From Falsihalocynthiibacter arcticus (GTDB lineage: Bacteria > Pseudomonadota > Alphaproteobacteria > Rhodobacterales > Rhodobacteraceae), in contig NZ_CP014327.1 in assembly GCF_000812665.2 (NCBI RefSeq), positions 1 through 64,000 on the forward strand: a DNA stretch of 64,000 nt, read 5' to 3'. The notes under the pieces are model-generated. The model saw only the letters and a list, made by a program, of their open reading frames with translations, was not told the origin of the DNA and made no database searches. Of this stretch, positions 8,358 through 19,208 are shown piece after piece (within the stretch, counting starts at the first letter, position 1; each line of letters begins with the position of its first letter). Made by a program: the position numbers and the translations under genes.

Positions 8358-9377
8358 CTAGGATTTCGGCTTGGATTTTTTGCCCCAGTCCGCGCGCTGC
8401 AACCAAACGGCGATAATAATAATCAGACCTTGCATTGTGCCGTTCAGATAATTCGAAATCATATCCGTAAAGTTCAGGATATTGCCAATGGTCGTCAGGA
8501 TCAGCGCCCCCAAAATCGTTCCGCCAATCCGCCCGTAGCCGCCCTTAAGTACTGTGCCGCCGATGATCACCGCAGCAATCGCTTCCAACTCCCAAAGGAC
8601 ACCCGTCGTTGAGGAGGCCGAGCCAAGACGCGGGACATAGATAATGGTTGCCATTGCCACGCAAAGCCCTTGGATCACATAGGTCCATGTTTTGATGCGG
8701 TCGACTTTAATCGCCGAATACCGCGCCACGCTTTCGGAGGAGCCAATTGCCGTGCAATAGCGGCCAAAGGCGGTTCGGTTAAGCAAAACCCAGCCCGCGA
8801 TCGACACGAAAATGAACACCCAAACCGGTACGGGCAGCCCAAAGAACGCCTCATAATAAACCGGGCGATAGGTTTCACGGATGCCATAATCCAACGACAA
8901 GGTGCCGCCGTCGGCGAAATAGGTCACAAGCGAGCGGAAAATTCCCATGGTCCCGAGGGTGACAATAAAGGCTTCGATTTTTCCTTTGGTGGTCAGAAAT
9001 CCGTTCGCCCAGCCAGCGCCAACGCCCAAAATCACGCTCACTCCACAGCCCAAAAGAACCGTCGCGACACCTGTGCCCATGATTTCAACTGCGCTGTTCA
9101 TCACGATGATCATCACGCCGGCGATAACCGCAGCCATGGACCCAACCGAAAGGTCAATTCCACCAGCTGTAATAACGAATGTGGCGCCAATCGCAATGAT
9201 CCCGATGAACGCGGAGCGTGTGAGAAGATTGGTGATATTACCTTCACTCAAGAACGCTGAATTCAGTAAAAATCCAACGACACAGAGCAATATCAACGCA
9301 ATAGCTGGCCCCAAAGTTTTAAAATCGACTGACGAAAGCCAGCTTTTTGATTCTGTGGTTGTGGCTGAATCAGACAT
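8358..9377 (-). CDS. Sugar ABC transporter permease (RbsC family)
   Basis: Inner-membrane permease of 339 residues, BPD_transp_2 family, with about eight to ten hydrophobic segments, beginning ALILLCVVGFLLNSAFLSEG. GIDLSVGSMAAVIAGV and the cytoplasmic EAIAAVIIGGTVLKGGYG loop are the family hallmarks; the latter contacts the ATPase. Its start overlaps the end of the ATPase gene by eight bases, so the two are translated together. Substrate unknown beyond a monosaccharide or polyol. Confidence 0.93.
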   Translation of the reverse strand: MSDSATTTESKSWLSSVDFKTLGPAIALILLCVVGFLLNSAFLSEGNITNLLTRSAFIGIIAIGATFVITAGGIDLSVGSMAAVIAGVMIIVMNSAVEIMGTGVATVLLGCGVSVILGVGAGWANGFLTTKGKIEAFIVTLGTMGIFRSLVTYFADGGTLSLDYGIRETYRPVYYEAFFGLPVPVWVFIFVSIAGWVLLNRTAFGRYCTAIGSSESVARYSAIKVDRIKTWTYVIQGLCVAMATIIYVPRLGSASSTTGVLWELEAIAAVIIGGTVLKGGYGRIGGTILGALILTTIGNILNFTDMISNYLNGTMQGLIIIIAVWLQRADWGKKSKPKS

Positions 9378-10896
9378 CCCGCACCTCTTCCTTCAGACCA
9401 GCGGCAAAGCGCACGATCTCTGTTTCATTAATGGCGTCGCCCGTGACAGACCCCATGATACGCCCGTCGCGCATCACAAAGACGCGGTGGCAAATGCCGA
9501 TTATTTCCGGCATCTCTGATGAAATCACGACCACAGACATTCCCTCAGCCGCGAGGGCCGCGATGAAATGATAAATCTGCTGCTTGGTGCCTACATCGAT
9601 ACCGCGCGTGGGTTCGTCGATGATAACAACACGCGGATTACACTCCATAACCTTGGCGAGAAGAAGTTTCTGTTGGTTGCCGCCGGACAAATCGCCAGCT
9701 TTGACGTTGGGGTCACGCGCGCGAATATCAAAGCGGCGCACACCGCGTGCCAGCGCCTTCTCTTCGGCTCCTTTGTCCAACATGAAATTCTTCACAAATT
9801 TTGGCAGCGCAAGCAGGGTCATGTTCTTTTGCATCCCCTGCTCCATGAGCAAGCCTTTGGATTTACGATCTTTCGTTAGGTAAACCACGCCTGCATCGCG
9901 GGCTTGGGCCACAGACGAAAACCGCACTTCGGCGCCGTCGATTTTGATCGTGCCACTTTCGATTTCCGAGAGGCCACAAATCGACTCAAAAACTTCCGAG
10001 CGCCCCGATCCAATCAGCCCCGAGAAGCCCAAAACTTCGCCAGCTCGCAAATCAAAACTGATGCCACGCACATTCTTTGTCGTTAAATTAGAAACCTCCA
10101 AAACGCGCGGCGCGTCCACATCCGCTTCGTGGATCGGCGGATAGAGATCGGACAATTCGCGCCCAACCATCATCTGTGCCATCGCATCCAGTGTGAATTC
10201 ATCTGCTGGCTTGGTTGCGATCCATTGTCCATCGCGCAAGATTGTAATGCGATCCGAAATTTCTTTCACTTCTTGCAATTTGTGCGACACAAACATAATC
10301 GCCGTGCCACGCTTCTTTAACTTCGCGACTTGCTCAAAGAAAACACCGGTTTCCGCTTCGGTCAAAACCGCTGTTGGTTCATCCATAATTAATACGCGCG
10401 CATTGCGGCTAGTGGCTTTGACGATCTCAACCATTTGCTTTTGAGCAATGGAAAGACTCGAAATTCGCGCCTTGGGAGAGATGTCTAAGCCAACGTCGGA
10501 AAACATCTTTTGAACCTGTGCAGTCATCTCCCGACGGTTCAAAACCCCGTTACGCACGATCTCGCGACCTAAGAAAATATTTTCTTCAACGGTCATTTGT
10601 TCGGCCAAGTTTAGCTCTTGGTGAATAAGAACAATCCCAAGGTCTTCTGCTTGCCCGTTGGGGGGCAAGTTAACCTCTTCGCCGTCAACACGCAGAGTGC
10701 CCGAGGTTGCGGGGATAAAACCAGACATCACTTTCATAAGCGTGGATTTCCCCGCGCCGTTTTCCCCAATCAACGCATGAACTTCCCCTGCGCGCAGATC
10801 AAAGCTGATACTAAACAGAACAGGTATCGCCCCGAAAGACTTGCTTACCCGCTCTGCGGACAGCACTGGCGTGGTATGGATTGCTCCATCGGCCAT
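9370..10896 (-). CDS. Sugar ABC transporter ATP-binding protein (RbsA family, two NBDs)
   Basis: Energises sugar import. The 508-residue protein contains two nucleotide-binding domains: the first with GENGAGKSTLMKVM (Walker A), LSIAQKQMVEI and VLIMDEPTAVL; the second with a degenerate Walker A region (GFSGLIGSGRSEVFE), the signature LSGGNQQK and VVIIDEPTRGIDVG. This asymmetry is typical of RbsA/MglA. A strong GGGGGGAG ribosome-binding site precedes the ATG. It is the first gene of the operon, divergent from the LacI gene across a 230-base region with repeated operator-like sites. Confidence 0.95.
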   Translation of the reverse strand: MADGAIHTTPVLSAERVSKSFGAIPVLFSISFDLRAGEVHALIGENGAGKSTLMKVMSGFIPATSGTLRVDGEEVNLPPNGQAEDLGIVLIHQELNLAEQMTVEENIFLGREIVRNGVLNRREMTAQVQKMFSDVGLDISPKARISSLSIAQKQMVEIVKATSRNARVLIMDEPTAVLTEAETGVFFEQVAKLKKRGTAIMFVSHKLQEVKEISDRITILRDGQWIATKPADEFTLDAMAQMMVGRELSDLYPPIHEADVDAPRVLEVSNLTTKNVRGISFDLRAGEVLGFSGLIGSGRSEVFESICGLSEIESGTIKIDGAEVRFSSVAQARDAGVVYLTKDRKSKGLLMEQGMQKNMTLLALPKFVKNFMLDKGAEEKALARGVRRFDIRARDPNVKAGDLSGGNQQKLLLAKVMECNPRVVIIDEPTRGIDVGTKQQIYHFIAALAAEGMSVVVISSEMPEIIGICHRVFVMRDGRIMGSVTGDAINETEIVRFAAGLKEEVRDV

Positions 10897-10948
10897 GTCT
10901 TCTCCCCCCTTTTAAAACAAGTCGCCTCCCGCGCCTTGCCCCCAAACT

Positions 10949-11002
10949 TAAAAACCGTTTCACAAATGTAAACCTTTTCACAAACTCCTGTAAACCTTTT
11001 CA
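10949..11002. promoter_or_regulatory. Repeated LacI-type operator-like sites
   Basis: TGTAAACCTTTTCA occurs twice, at 10967 and 10989, exactly 22 bases apart, and a weaker copy TAAAAACCGTTTCA begins at 10949. Each is an imperfect palindrome of TGtAAA and TTTTCA around CC, close to LacI-family operators (which usually centre on CG). They lie 50-110 bases upstream of the ABC operon start and before the divergent lacI-type gene, the expected place for its operators. Binding is inferred. Confidence 0.55.
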
Positions 11003-11047
11003 TTGCCCTTTCATCCCATCCCGTTTTAAACTCGAAACTCCTGCCGT

Positions 11048-11074
11048 TAAGCCTGACTAAGCCTGACTAAGCCT
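11048..11074. repeat. Short tandem repeat, unit TAAGCCTGAC
   Basis: Two complete 10-base units TAAGCCTGAC and a third partial TAAGCCT stand in tandem about 55 bases before the LacI-type gene start. The unit equals one helical turn nearly. It may be an incidental slippage repeat in the promoter or leader. Confidence 0.7.
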
Positions 11075-11126
11075 CGGACTTATATCATTAATTTAACGGC
11101 CGAAAAAATTATAGGCCGCTGATACT

Positions 11127-12163
11127 TTGGAACAACCCGCACCAAGGCCCGCCACCATCGAAGATGTCGCTAAGCTTGCGGGCGTCTCGATCGCGACGGT
11201 AAGTCGGGCGATTCGGATGCCCGAAAAGGTCGCCGAAAGCACCCGTAAGAAAGTCACGGCGGCCATCGCACGGACGGGATATACCGCCAATGCCATGGCA
11301 CAAAATCTGCGCATGCAACGCTCGCAAATGGTGATGGTCCTAGCACAGTCGATTGCCGACCCCAATTTTCCAGGCATCCTAACGGGCCTCGAAAAAGTCG
11401 CCAAGGCGCGGGGGTATGGTGTTTTGATCGGCAACACGGAGGGCGATGTTTTACTTGAGGAAAAGCATCTACGATTCCTTTCAACGGGTATGGCTGACGG
11501 CTTAATCCTTCTAACAGGCCACCTCCCTGTCGCGGGTTGGTTGCAACACCCAACAACCCAAATTCCGCCAATGGTGGCGGCCGCGCGTCCCATCAATCGC
11601 CGTGACATAAGCTATGTTGGCGTCAATGATGCTGCTGCCTCCAAAGTTGCGACCGACTACCTTATTTCCCTTGGTCATAAGAGAATCGTTTACGTCTCAG
11701 GCCCCCCGGCGACGCCCTGTCGGAACACCGCCATCGAGGATATTGTGAGGCCCTCACCGAGGCCTTCAATCAAAGCTCCGTGTGGCGTGTTCAAGGCGAT
11801 GGTACCACCGAAGGCGGCCGCAGCGCCATTGAACGTCTGTTCATTCGCGACACCCTCCCAACAGCCTTTTTTTGCTATAATGATAATTCTGCAATTGGGG
11901 TGATCGCTGCCTTGCAATCGCGCGGCTTCAATGTCCCTGCCGATTTTTCTGTCGTTGGATTCGACGACATCCCCTTCGCCAATAATATTACGCCCTCTCT
12001 CACAACAATCCGTCAGCCTCGCAGCCAAATTGGCGAGATCGCGATGACGCATTTGTTGGACTTCCTCCCCACGCGCAGCATCCCCACAGAGACCTCCCTC
12101 CTCCACGGCGACCTGATTGTGCGGGGGTCTTGTTCGGCGCCGCGCATGAAACCTTTGGACTAA
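11127..12163 (+). pseudogene. LacI-family transcriptional regulator, frameshifted
   Basis: Regulator very likely of the divergent sugar transporter. The N-terminal helix-turn-helix is intact (ATIEDVAKLAGVSIATVSRAIR), and the periplasmic-binding-like effector domain runs to YVSGPP. The frame then breaks in the six-C run at 11702-11707: one more C restores GDALSEHRHRGYCEALTE and the rest of the domain to SVVGFDDIPFANNITPSLTT and stop at 12163, giving about 345 residues, normal for LacI proteins. As written it would yield 258 residues with a scrambled tail. The start is a TTG at 11127; no ATG fits. Either a sequencing error or a recent loss. Confidence 0.85.
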
Positions 12164-12220
12164 CCCCTCAAAAATCTTGTAAGTGTCGGATCGTAACGCG
12201 ACCAAAAATTGAGGTTTTCC

Positions 12221-12988
12221 ATGATCGATCTACTCCTTTCACCCCAAGCTTGGGCTGCCCTTTTGGCGCTTGTGACACTTGAGATCGTGCTTGGTATCGA
12301 TAACCTCATCTTCATTTCAGTGGTCTCAAGCAGGCTTCCAGAGAAGCAACAGCGCCATGCCCAAAAGATCGGCATCTCCCTCGCGCTTATCCTGCGACTT
12401 GCGTTGCTTTCCGTTATTTCCGTGGTCGTTGGCCTCACCGCCCCTGTGTTTGACTTGGGAATTACAGGACCACTCGACAGCCACGGAACCCCCGCGTTCG
12501 AAACCGCTTTTTCTTGGCGCGATATCATTCTTATTTCTGGCGGCGTCTTTCTTGTATGGAAAGCGACCACCGAAATTCAGCACAAAGTTCAACCCGACCC
12601 CGCCAATACAATGTTCAAATCCAAAGAGGTCGCGAGTTTTGCTTCGGTCGTCACCCAGATCATCATTCTGGATGCGGTTTTCTCAATCGACAGTATTTTG
12701 ACGGCCATTGGGATGACCTCGGAATTGCCAATTATGGTGGTTGCGGTGGTTATCGCCGTGGGCGTTATGTTCCTCGCGGCGGGGCCGGTGTCGTCCTTTG
12801 TGAACGCCAACCCCACCGTGGTGATGTTGGCCCTCGCCTTCCTTCTGATGATCGGCATGGTCCTTATCGCGGACGGCTTCGGCCACCACCTGCCAAAAGG
12901 GTATATTTACGCCGCGATGGCCTTTGCGGCCTTCGTCGAAATGCTCAACCTATTGGCGCGAAAACGAAAACACGCGCATGCTCAGTAG
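12221..12988 (+). CDS. TerC-family integral membrane protein
   Basis: Polytopic inner-membrane protein of 255 residues with seven or so hydrophobic segments. The TerC signature is clear: [16 protein letters not shown] near residues 20-35 and [18 protein letters not shown] in the second half, each bearing the conserved acidic residue proposed to handle metal ions. Relatives include tellurite-resistance TerC and the manganese exporters Alx/MeeF. I use the ATG at 12221 ([11 protein letters not shown]); a TTG 12 bases earlier is less likely. It ends six bases past the convergent tamB stop, so the two genes overlap tail to tail. Confidence 0.92.
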   Translation: MIDLLLSPQAWAALLALVTLEIVLGIDNLIFISVVSSRLPEKQQRHAQKIGISLALILRLALLSVISVVVGLTAPVFDLGITGPLDSHGTPAFETAFSWRDIILISGGVFLVWKATTEIQHKVQPDPANTMFKSKEVASFASVVTQIIILDAVFSIDSILTAIGMTSELPIMVVAVVIAVGVMFLAAGPVSSFVNANPTVVMLALAFLLMIGMVLIADGFGHHLPKGYIYAAMAFAAFVEMLNLLARKRKHAHAQ

Positions 12989-15900
12989 TCAGTATTGAAA
13001 AAGATCCCAATGGAGGAATTTCCGTCATTGCCGGTGGTTCCTTTGGCCGTCAACTTCTTGGTTAAATCAAAGTTAAGCGATATTTCCGTATCCCCTTGGG
13101 CACTGACTTCGACGTTGGAATAGACGTTCTCACTGAGATGTTTTCCCACGCTTACAGTCGCGACGCCGTCCGAATTTGAATCAAGCTCAAAATCATCAAC
13201 GGGAAGATTTTCACGCAGACGTCCGATAACACCCGTGCCGCCACGCCCCGTCAAGGTCGCAACCGCAGAGGCAAGTTGGAGCGATTGGAACGCCGTCATT
13301 TCATCAAAAGGAACCCCAAAGAAGATTAGCGCAAGAACTTGGTCTTCGGGTGCTTCTGGCGAGGACTCAAAAGTGATTTCTGGCTCGGACAAGAATCCAC
13401 CCACAACAATACTTGCTTCCCCGTCGGGAATGGTCGTCGTTGCGCGCAAATTCAGACGCGGGTCGAGGCTCCCTTCAAGGAGAATTTCACCATCCGTCAG
13501 GGCAAAGCGCCTCTCCAGAATGTTAATGCGCCCGCGTTGAAGTTCAAAGGCACCGACCGAAACAATATTGGCTGTGGTGCCCGTCAGTCTTATTTTTCCA
13601 CCAAGTTCCGCGTCGATCCCGCGCCCGCGAATAAAGATTTGTCTTGGCGCAGAGATTGTCACATCCAGCGGATACACGGGCCCGCCCGAATTCCCAGAGG
13701 CTCCGGTTTTCTCGGGCTTTTTGTCGAGGCCAGCCCGTTCAAGGGTAGCTCGAACGGCAGCGGAGGCTCCAATATGATCCATTTGTGGAATGCTGGTGAC
13801 CGATGCAATGCTGCCTGCGGGTACGGTGATTTCCGTGACGCCAATGTCGATCAATCCCGAGATAAGCGCCCCCCCAAGCAACGGTCCGTTTACCGCCACG
13901 TTCCCGTTTACCGACGTGGAATACAGGGCGGGGTCGGACAACTGAATCGCCTGAAGCGCCAGCGCCAAATTCGCCTCATATCCACCAACCAACGACATCC
14001 CCCCCTGCACCGTCAAAGACCCGCCTGAGGACACATTCGCCTTGGCATCAATGTTTACGCTGGAATTGTTGAGGGTGACTTGGGCGCCAAGGTCTTTGAG
14101 CGCAAGTTGGAAATTCGGTGCCACAACCTCGGAGTTCGAGATGGTAACCTGTCCCGAAACGGCATTCAGACTTGGAACGCCCTTTATCGCCAAATCAAAT
14201 TGCGCGGTCCCCGACAGGGTGCGCGGAGTAATAAAGGGGCCAGCAAGGCCAAGTGGTGCGTTTCCTGACACCTTCATATCCAAACTTTGGTCCTCCAAAA
14301 CCAATCCTTCGGCCTTCGCGGAAATCCCCATCGAACCATTCACATTCGTCGACACATGCCAATCCGCACCTTGTTTTTTGAGTGTCCCGTCGAGATCCAC
14401 ACTCCCGGGCAAAGCCGCAACAATTGCGCCAAGATTACCTAAATGCGCCTGAATGGACATGTTCGCATTCGGGCCTGTGACAAGCCCAGAAACTTTGGCC
14501 GTGGTGGCCAGTGGCCCGGTCATTGACGTGTCCAGAACAACGCCGTCGGCGCTTAGGTTGGCTGTCCCTTCAAGGGTCACGCCCCCTGGATATTGTGGCA
14601 AAATCAGTGCCAAGTCACGTAACTTGGCTTCGTAAACAAACGTGCCGTCATCTGCGTCGACGTCTGCATGCGCGTCCAGTGAAAGTTCCGGTGTTGTGAT
14701 TTTAAAGGCGCGTAGGGTCGAGCCTTCGCTGTCGCGCGCTGCATCGAGATAGATATTCCCGACGCCGGCAATCAAGGCGTCTGCTTGGGAAATGCCCACG
14801 GCCAAATCCCGCGTCTCGCCTTCGATTATGACGTCAAAAATACCTGAAAGAGCTTCGACACTGCCCGAAACGGACAGGTTTGCTCCCCCGCGATCGGTTG
14901 TTTTGCGAGGGCAGCAAACTGCGAAAGATCGTCCACAGTTAGTGCCGCTTTCAGGTCAGTGGGAAGCCCGTCCGATAGGCCGCCAATATCGAAATCGCCG
15001 CTAAAAGCCACGCCCTTGCCTTCTACAGAAACGTTATGAACATCCAAAGGCGTTTGCGGTTTGTATGCCACATAGGCGCGCCCTTTTAAGGTCGTCCCCA
15101 AGGCCTGTGACAACGCCGGATCCGCCAGAACAAGGCCTTCAGTCGCAAAGGATACATTCGCGTTTACACCAGTGACTTTATGTACCTTGCTTTCGAATTC
15201 CCCTGCCATCGACAGCCGCGCCGAGGCAAGCTCCACCTCATCTCGTACAAGATTAACGAGGCCCAAACTCCCCTGCCAACCCGATCCTTTGTGGGCGTCA
15301 TAACTGAGGTTAAGATTCAAACTATCCACAAGTGTTTTCGACCCCGACAAAGGAAGAAGCACGGGCGTGCCGTCTTTGGTTTTCACGTTCCCCTTAATGT
15401 TAAGCAAGGTTGGCCACATTTCGGGAGAAAGGCGCGCGCCCCCTTTCAAATCGATGGTTTGCGCTTGGAGAGAAAAGCTCTCAAGGTCCAACGCGCCGCT
15501 GGGTTCCCGTGCCCCTTCCAAGTTCAAAGAAAGGTCAGGGCCAAAAAACGAGCGGTATTCGGGCGCAAAAAGCGCGGTGACATCACCGCCGAGCTTAAGC
15601 TTGAACCCTTGCGATTTTTGCGGTGTTGCCCCTTCGGATCCGACCACGCCAAAAGGGGTTTGAATGAGTTCAACACTGCCTTCGATGTTCTTTTCACCCG
15701 CACTCGCGAGGAAAAAATCGGCGGTAAAATCGGCAAGCGGACCGTGCCCCGTAATTGAGGCCTCCAACGCGGGCGTGTCAGGAATTTTCAACAGTTGGGC
15801 AACAATTCCACCCGCGTCTTCGCTAAAATCAAACTCGACATCCAGCGCCTGCGTGTCCCGCGCATAGCCTCCGCTAAATGTAAATTCTCCGTTGGCCTCA

Positions 15901-16430
15901 TCGGTGCGAACTGCCGAAAACGTTGCCCGCCCCGAGCCCCCTTCCAAGTTTGCCGACGCGTCCAAAGACAGCTCAAGCGCCCTCCCAACAATGTCTTTTC
16001 CCAATACGACTTCAGGCACACTTACGTTCTTAATGTCGATGGAAACGGGTAATTCCGGCAAGCTAAATTCGGTTGCCTCCGCTGCAGGGGCTTCGCTAGG
16101 AACGGCGAGTGGTTTTCGAACGACTTCAATCCGATCCGCGGTCATTTCCCTGACGATCACCCGCCCCCTCAGAAGTGCGGCGCGTTCCCAATTCAAAGAA
16201 GCGCCCTCGACGATCAACCAGATGCCGTCGCTGTCGGCGATCGTTAATTTTTCCATCGTGGCGACTGAACTCAATGCGCCTTTAAAGCCGGTAATTCTGA
16301 CGATCCGCCCTTCCCCACTCAGGCTGTCTTCAAGTTGTGTTTGCAGAAAGCCACCGCGTTCTTCTTCCTGCGCAAACACTGGAGTCGCAAGGCTAAAACA
16401 CAAGGCGGTAATGGCGATGAGGGATTTCAA
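12982..16430 (-). pseudogene. tamB: Translocation and assembly module protein TamB, frameshifted
   Basis: Periplasm-spanning inner-membrane partner of TamA that guides beta-barrel proteins or phospholipids to the outer membrane. It starts at a TTG (16430) overlapping the tamA stop as TTGA, with a signal anchor KSLIAITALCFSLATPVFAQ, long repetitive beta-rich body, and a C-terminal DUF490 domain ending [10 protein letters not shown]. The frame breaks in the five-base run at 14885-14889 (C on the plus strand): one more base joins QPIAG to GANLSVSGSVEAL and restores about 1,149 residues. Without it there are two open pieces of 534 and 607 residues. The precise junction argues for an assembly error. 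Confidence 0.87.
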
Positions 16431-18273
16431 AACGCTTCTCCAATTCCGATGTAAAACTGAACACCACTCGCATCGAAACTGCCACCAACGGGTGCAGCCA
16501 CGTCGAGTCTGAGCGGGCCAATTCCCGTGTCATAGCGTGCGCCAATCCCTGCCCCAACTTGCCATTCGCCCGAACCATCGGGCGTGGAATTCGCGCCGAC
16601 ATAGCCAACGTCGGTAAATCCAACCACACCAAAGCCGCTGTCAAACATCTGGCGCAATTCCGCTGACATCCCCGCAAAACTCCGCCCCCCGTGACCGTTT
16701 CCCCGTTCACAACCACCCCAAGCGATTGATACGGAAAACCACGGACTGTGTCGCTCCCGCCAGAATAGAACAGGAAGTTGGCGGGTGTATCCTCAATAGA
16801 GGTGCCCACGATTGAACCAAGTTGGCCACGCAGCGCAATCACTGTATTTTTCGATTCTCCGAAGCCAAAATACGTGCGCGCGTCAACATAAGCGCGCAAA
16901 CCCGTGCGCGCGCCCTCTACGTCGACATAGGGCAAAAGGGTTGGGCGAATAAAATATCCGCTTGTGGGGCGCAGAGCATTGTCCCGATAGTCGATTGTGC
17001 CTTCATACAGCCCCGTCAGCAGCGTGTACGTATCCTTGCCAAAGACGGTTTCTTCACGCGCATGGAGCAACCCCATTGAAAACTGGTATTGATATTCGTC
17101 GGTCACATAGCGCTGGATACCCACGCCGAGGATCGCTTGTTCAAGGTTGTATGTTTCTTCATCTATGGTCGCGAGACTGCCGAGGGCAAAAAAGTCTGTG
17201 TCGCGCGCAAAGGCTGCGGGCCGTTCGTAGCGGGCAGTAATGTTGAATTCCGAACGCCCTTCGGCGCCGCCATAAGAACTGCCAATGCCGCTAACTTCGC
17301 CCTCGAAATGCAACTTGTCCGCGGCGCCCGTCAAATTGCGATGCATCCAATAGGCCGTGACAGTCGCACCTTCATCCGAAGAAATTTCACCGCCAAATCC
17401 AAATCGTCGTGGAATTTGATCCTGGACTTCCACCTCAATGGGGAGGGTCCCGTCGGCATTTATCTGTTCACCCTCGGTCAAAACAACCGACCTAAACGCA
17501 TCCGTGCGACGTAAACGCGTTACCGCGTCCCTAAGATCTTCGGGCGAATAGACTTTCCCCTCTTCGATTCCCAAGATCGCGACCACCCGCTCTGGACGGA
17601 CGTTTTCGCTGCCTGAAACGGTAACTTTTCCGATCCGCGCGAGGCGGCCCGTTGCTAATTCTACCTCGGCATTAAAGAGGTTGGAATTGTGATTCACCGT
17701 GAACTTTTGCTTGCTTGGCTCAACTTTGGGGTAACCAGTATCTTTCCAAACGGAAACCGCCCCTTGGACACTGCTTTCCAAAACTCTGGTACTCGCAACT
17801 TGGCCCGTCGCAAACTCTGGCGGGAGTTTGGACGCAGGCGCAAGCGGGGCAATCTGAGCTTTTCCGAACTTAAATTCGCTCCCCGTTGTCACGGTGATCG
17901 ATACTTGAGAGATACTTTGGGGCGGTGAAATCGTCGATAAACTACTAGCTTCGCGGCCATCCAGCTTGATGGAAACAGTCGAGCCAAAATAGCCCAACTC
18001 ATAGAGAACCGCCAAAATCCGTTGATAATCAGCTTGCGCCGATGCCAAAACGTCCAGCGTGTCCGCCTTATCGGAGGCCGCCAACGGCGTCAAAAGCGCT
18101 TGGGCTGCGACTTTATCCTGCAACTCTTTGGAGGCAGGTGTCAGCGACAAATCCAATTCGAGTGCCGCAAGGGGGCCTAAACTGGCGGTTAAAACCAAAC
18201 CACTTAAAAGGAGGCGAGGATGAAAATTTAGGGCCAAAGCGGGGCACCAGAGCAGGGAAGAGATTTGGGGCAC
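16427..18273 (-). pseudogene. tamA: Outer-membrane assembly protein TamA (BamA/Omp85 family), frameshifted
   Basis: Outer-membrane barrel with N-terminal POTRA domains that works with TamB. Visible are a signal segment (RLLLSGLVLTASLG), POTRA-like stretches (RIGKVTVSGSENVRPERVVA, GIEEGKVYSPEDLRDAVTRL) and the barrel with the Omp85 VRGFPYQSLG motif. The frame breaks in the six-C run at 16685-16690 (G on the coding strand); one more G gives TGGRSFAGMSAELRQMF and the final strands to FYIGIGEAF. The restored protein is about 615 residues. The start is uncertain: GTG at 18273 (VPQISSLLW) is my choice, with no strong ribosome site. TamB follows with a TTGA overlap. Confidence 0.83.
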
Positions 18274-18476
18274 AAAACAATCCAACTTGCGAAGGGGACA
18301 TCGCACAAGTATTCTTCGCGCTATCACCGTAAAAACATGAAGCGACTTTAACACAGACTTAAAGGAAAAGAAGAGCACAAAGCAGTTATCGCCGATTACA
18401 TAACAGAACTTGGAACGGGCCTTAAAAAGGAATGTAAAATCTGACGTTCCCATATTGGGAAGGCTTTGCAACCCGC

Positions 18477-19208
18477 CTAGCAATCATTGGCCCCATCGGT
18501 TTCTAAACTACCTGACTGAGCACTCGCGTTCTGGCGTTGCAGGCGTTTAAAACTCATCGAGACATGCGCCCGTTGTATGCGAGCAACGGCATCCAAATCC
18601 CCCGACAGCAGCGCCAGTTGAATGGCCTCCAACTCATGATGGAAAATTCGGAACTCTTCCTCCAAATCCAATTGTGCCTCAATCGCCGTCCTCAACCAAA
18701 TCCGTTTGGTTTGGAAATAGAGCCGCTCAAGGGTTTGACGCAGCGGTGCGTTTGAAGTGAGATCGAGTAGCGTTTGGAAAACGTCCATATCAAACTGGGT
18801 AAATTCCCGCGCGGTGCCAGACTTAATGATCTGCGCAGCCCGAAGTACCAGCCCATCAATCTTGACTAAAAAAGCATCACTTGGCGGCACCGGATCAAGG
18901 CGTCCCGTCAACTCCGTCAACTCGACTCGCAAGCGATACACTTGTTCCAGCGCGTTGATATCGGCATCAGTAACTAGGGTGCCGACCCCGTGATGGGACA
19001 AAACCAGCCCCTCGTCCTCCAGCCGCGCCAGAACCCGTCGCAAAGGCGTACGGCTGGTGCCAAATTCTTCGGCCAGTGCCGCTTCCGAAAGCCGCATTCC
19101 GGGCGGGTAATCAAGCAGGCAAATGCGCTGGCGAATTTCTTGGTGCATGGCGGCATGACGATCACGCACAGTTAAGGGAGCCTGTTCGCCTTCAAGCGAT
19201 TCACTCAC
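18477..19208 (-). CDS. GntR-family transcriptional regulator (FCD domain)
   Basis: Regulator of 243 residues. The N-terminal winged helix shows MRLSEAALAEEFGTSRTPLR, the typical GntR recognition helix; the C-terminal part is an all-helical FCD effector domain (FTQFDMDVFQTLLDLTSN, HHELEAIQLALLSGD). It is the third gene of an operon with an ArgE-like deacylase and an ectoine-hydrolase-like enzyme, and overlaps the deacylase by four bases, so it probably controls that operon through the TTGT-N2-ACAA sites near 21.6 kb. The ligand is unknown; ectoine-derived compounds or N-acyl diamino acids are a guess from context. Confidence 0.9.
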   Translation of the reverse strand: MSESLEGEQAPLTVRDRHAAMHQEIRQRICLLDYPPGMRLSEAALAEEFGTSRTPLRRVLARLEDEGLVLSHHGVGTLVTDADINALEQVYRLRVELTELTGRLDPVPPSDAFLVKIDGLVLRAAQIIKSGTAREFTQFDMDVFQTLLDLTSNAPLRQTLERLYFQTKRIWLRTAIEAQLDLEEEFRIFHHELEAIQLALLSGDLDAVARIQRAHVSMSFKRLQRQNASAQSGSLETDGANDC

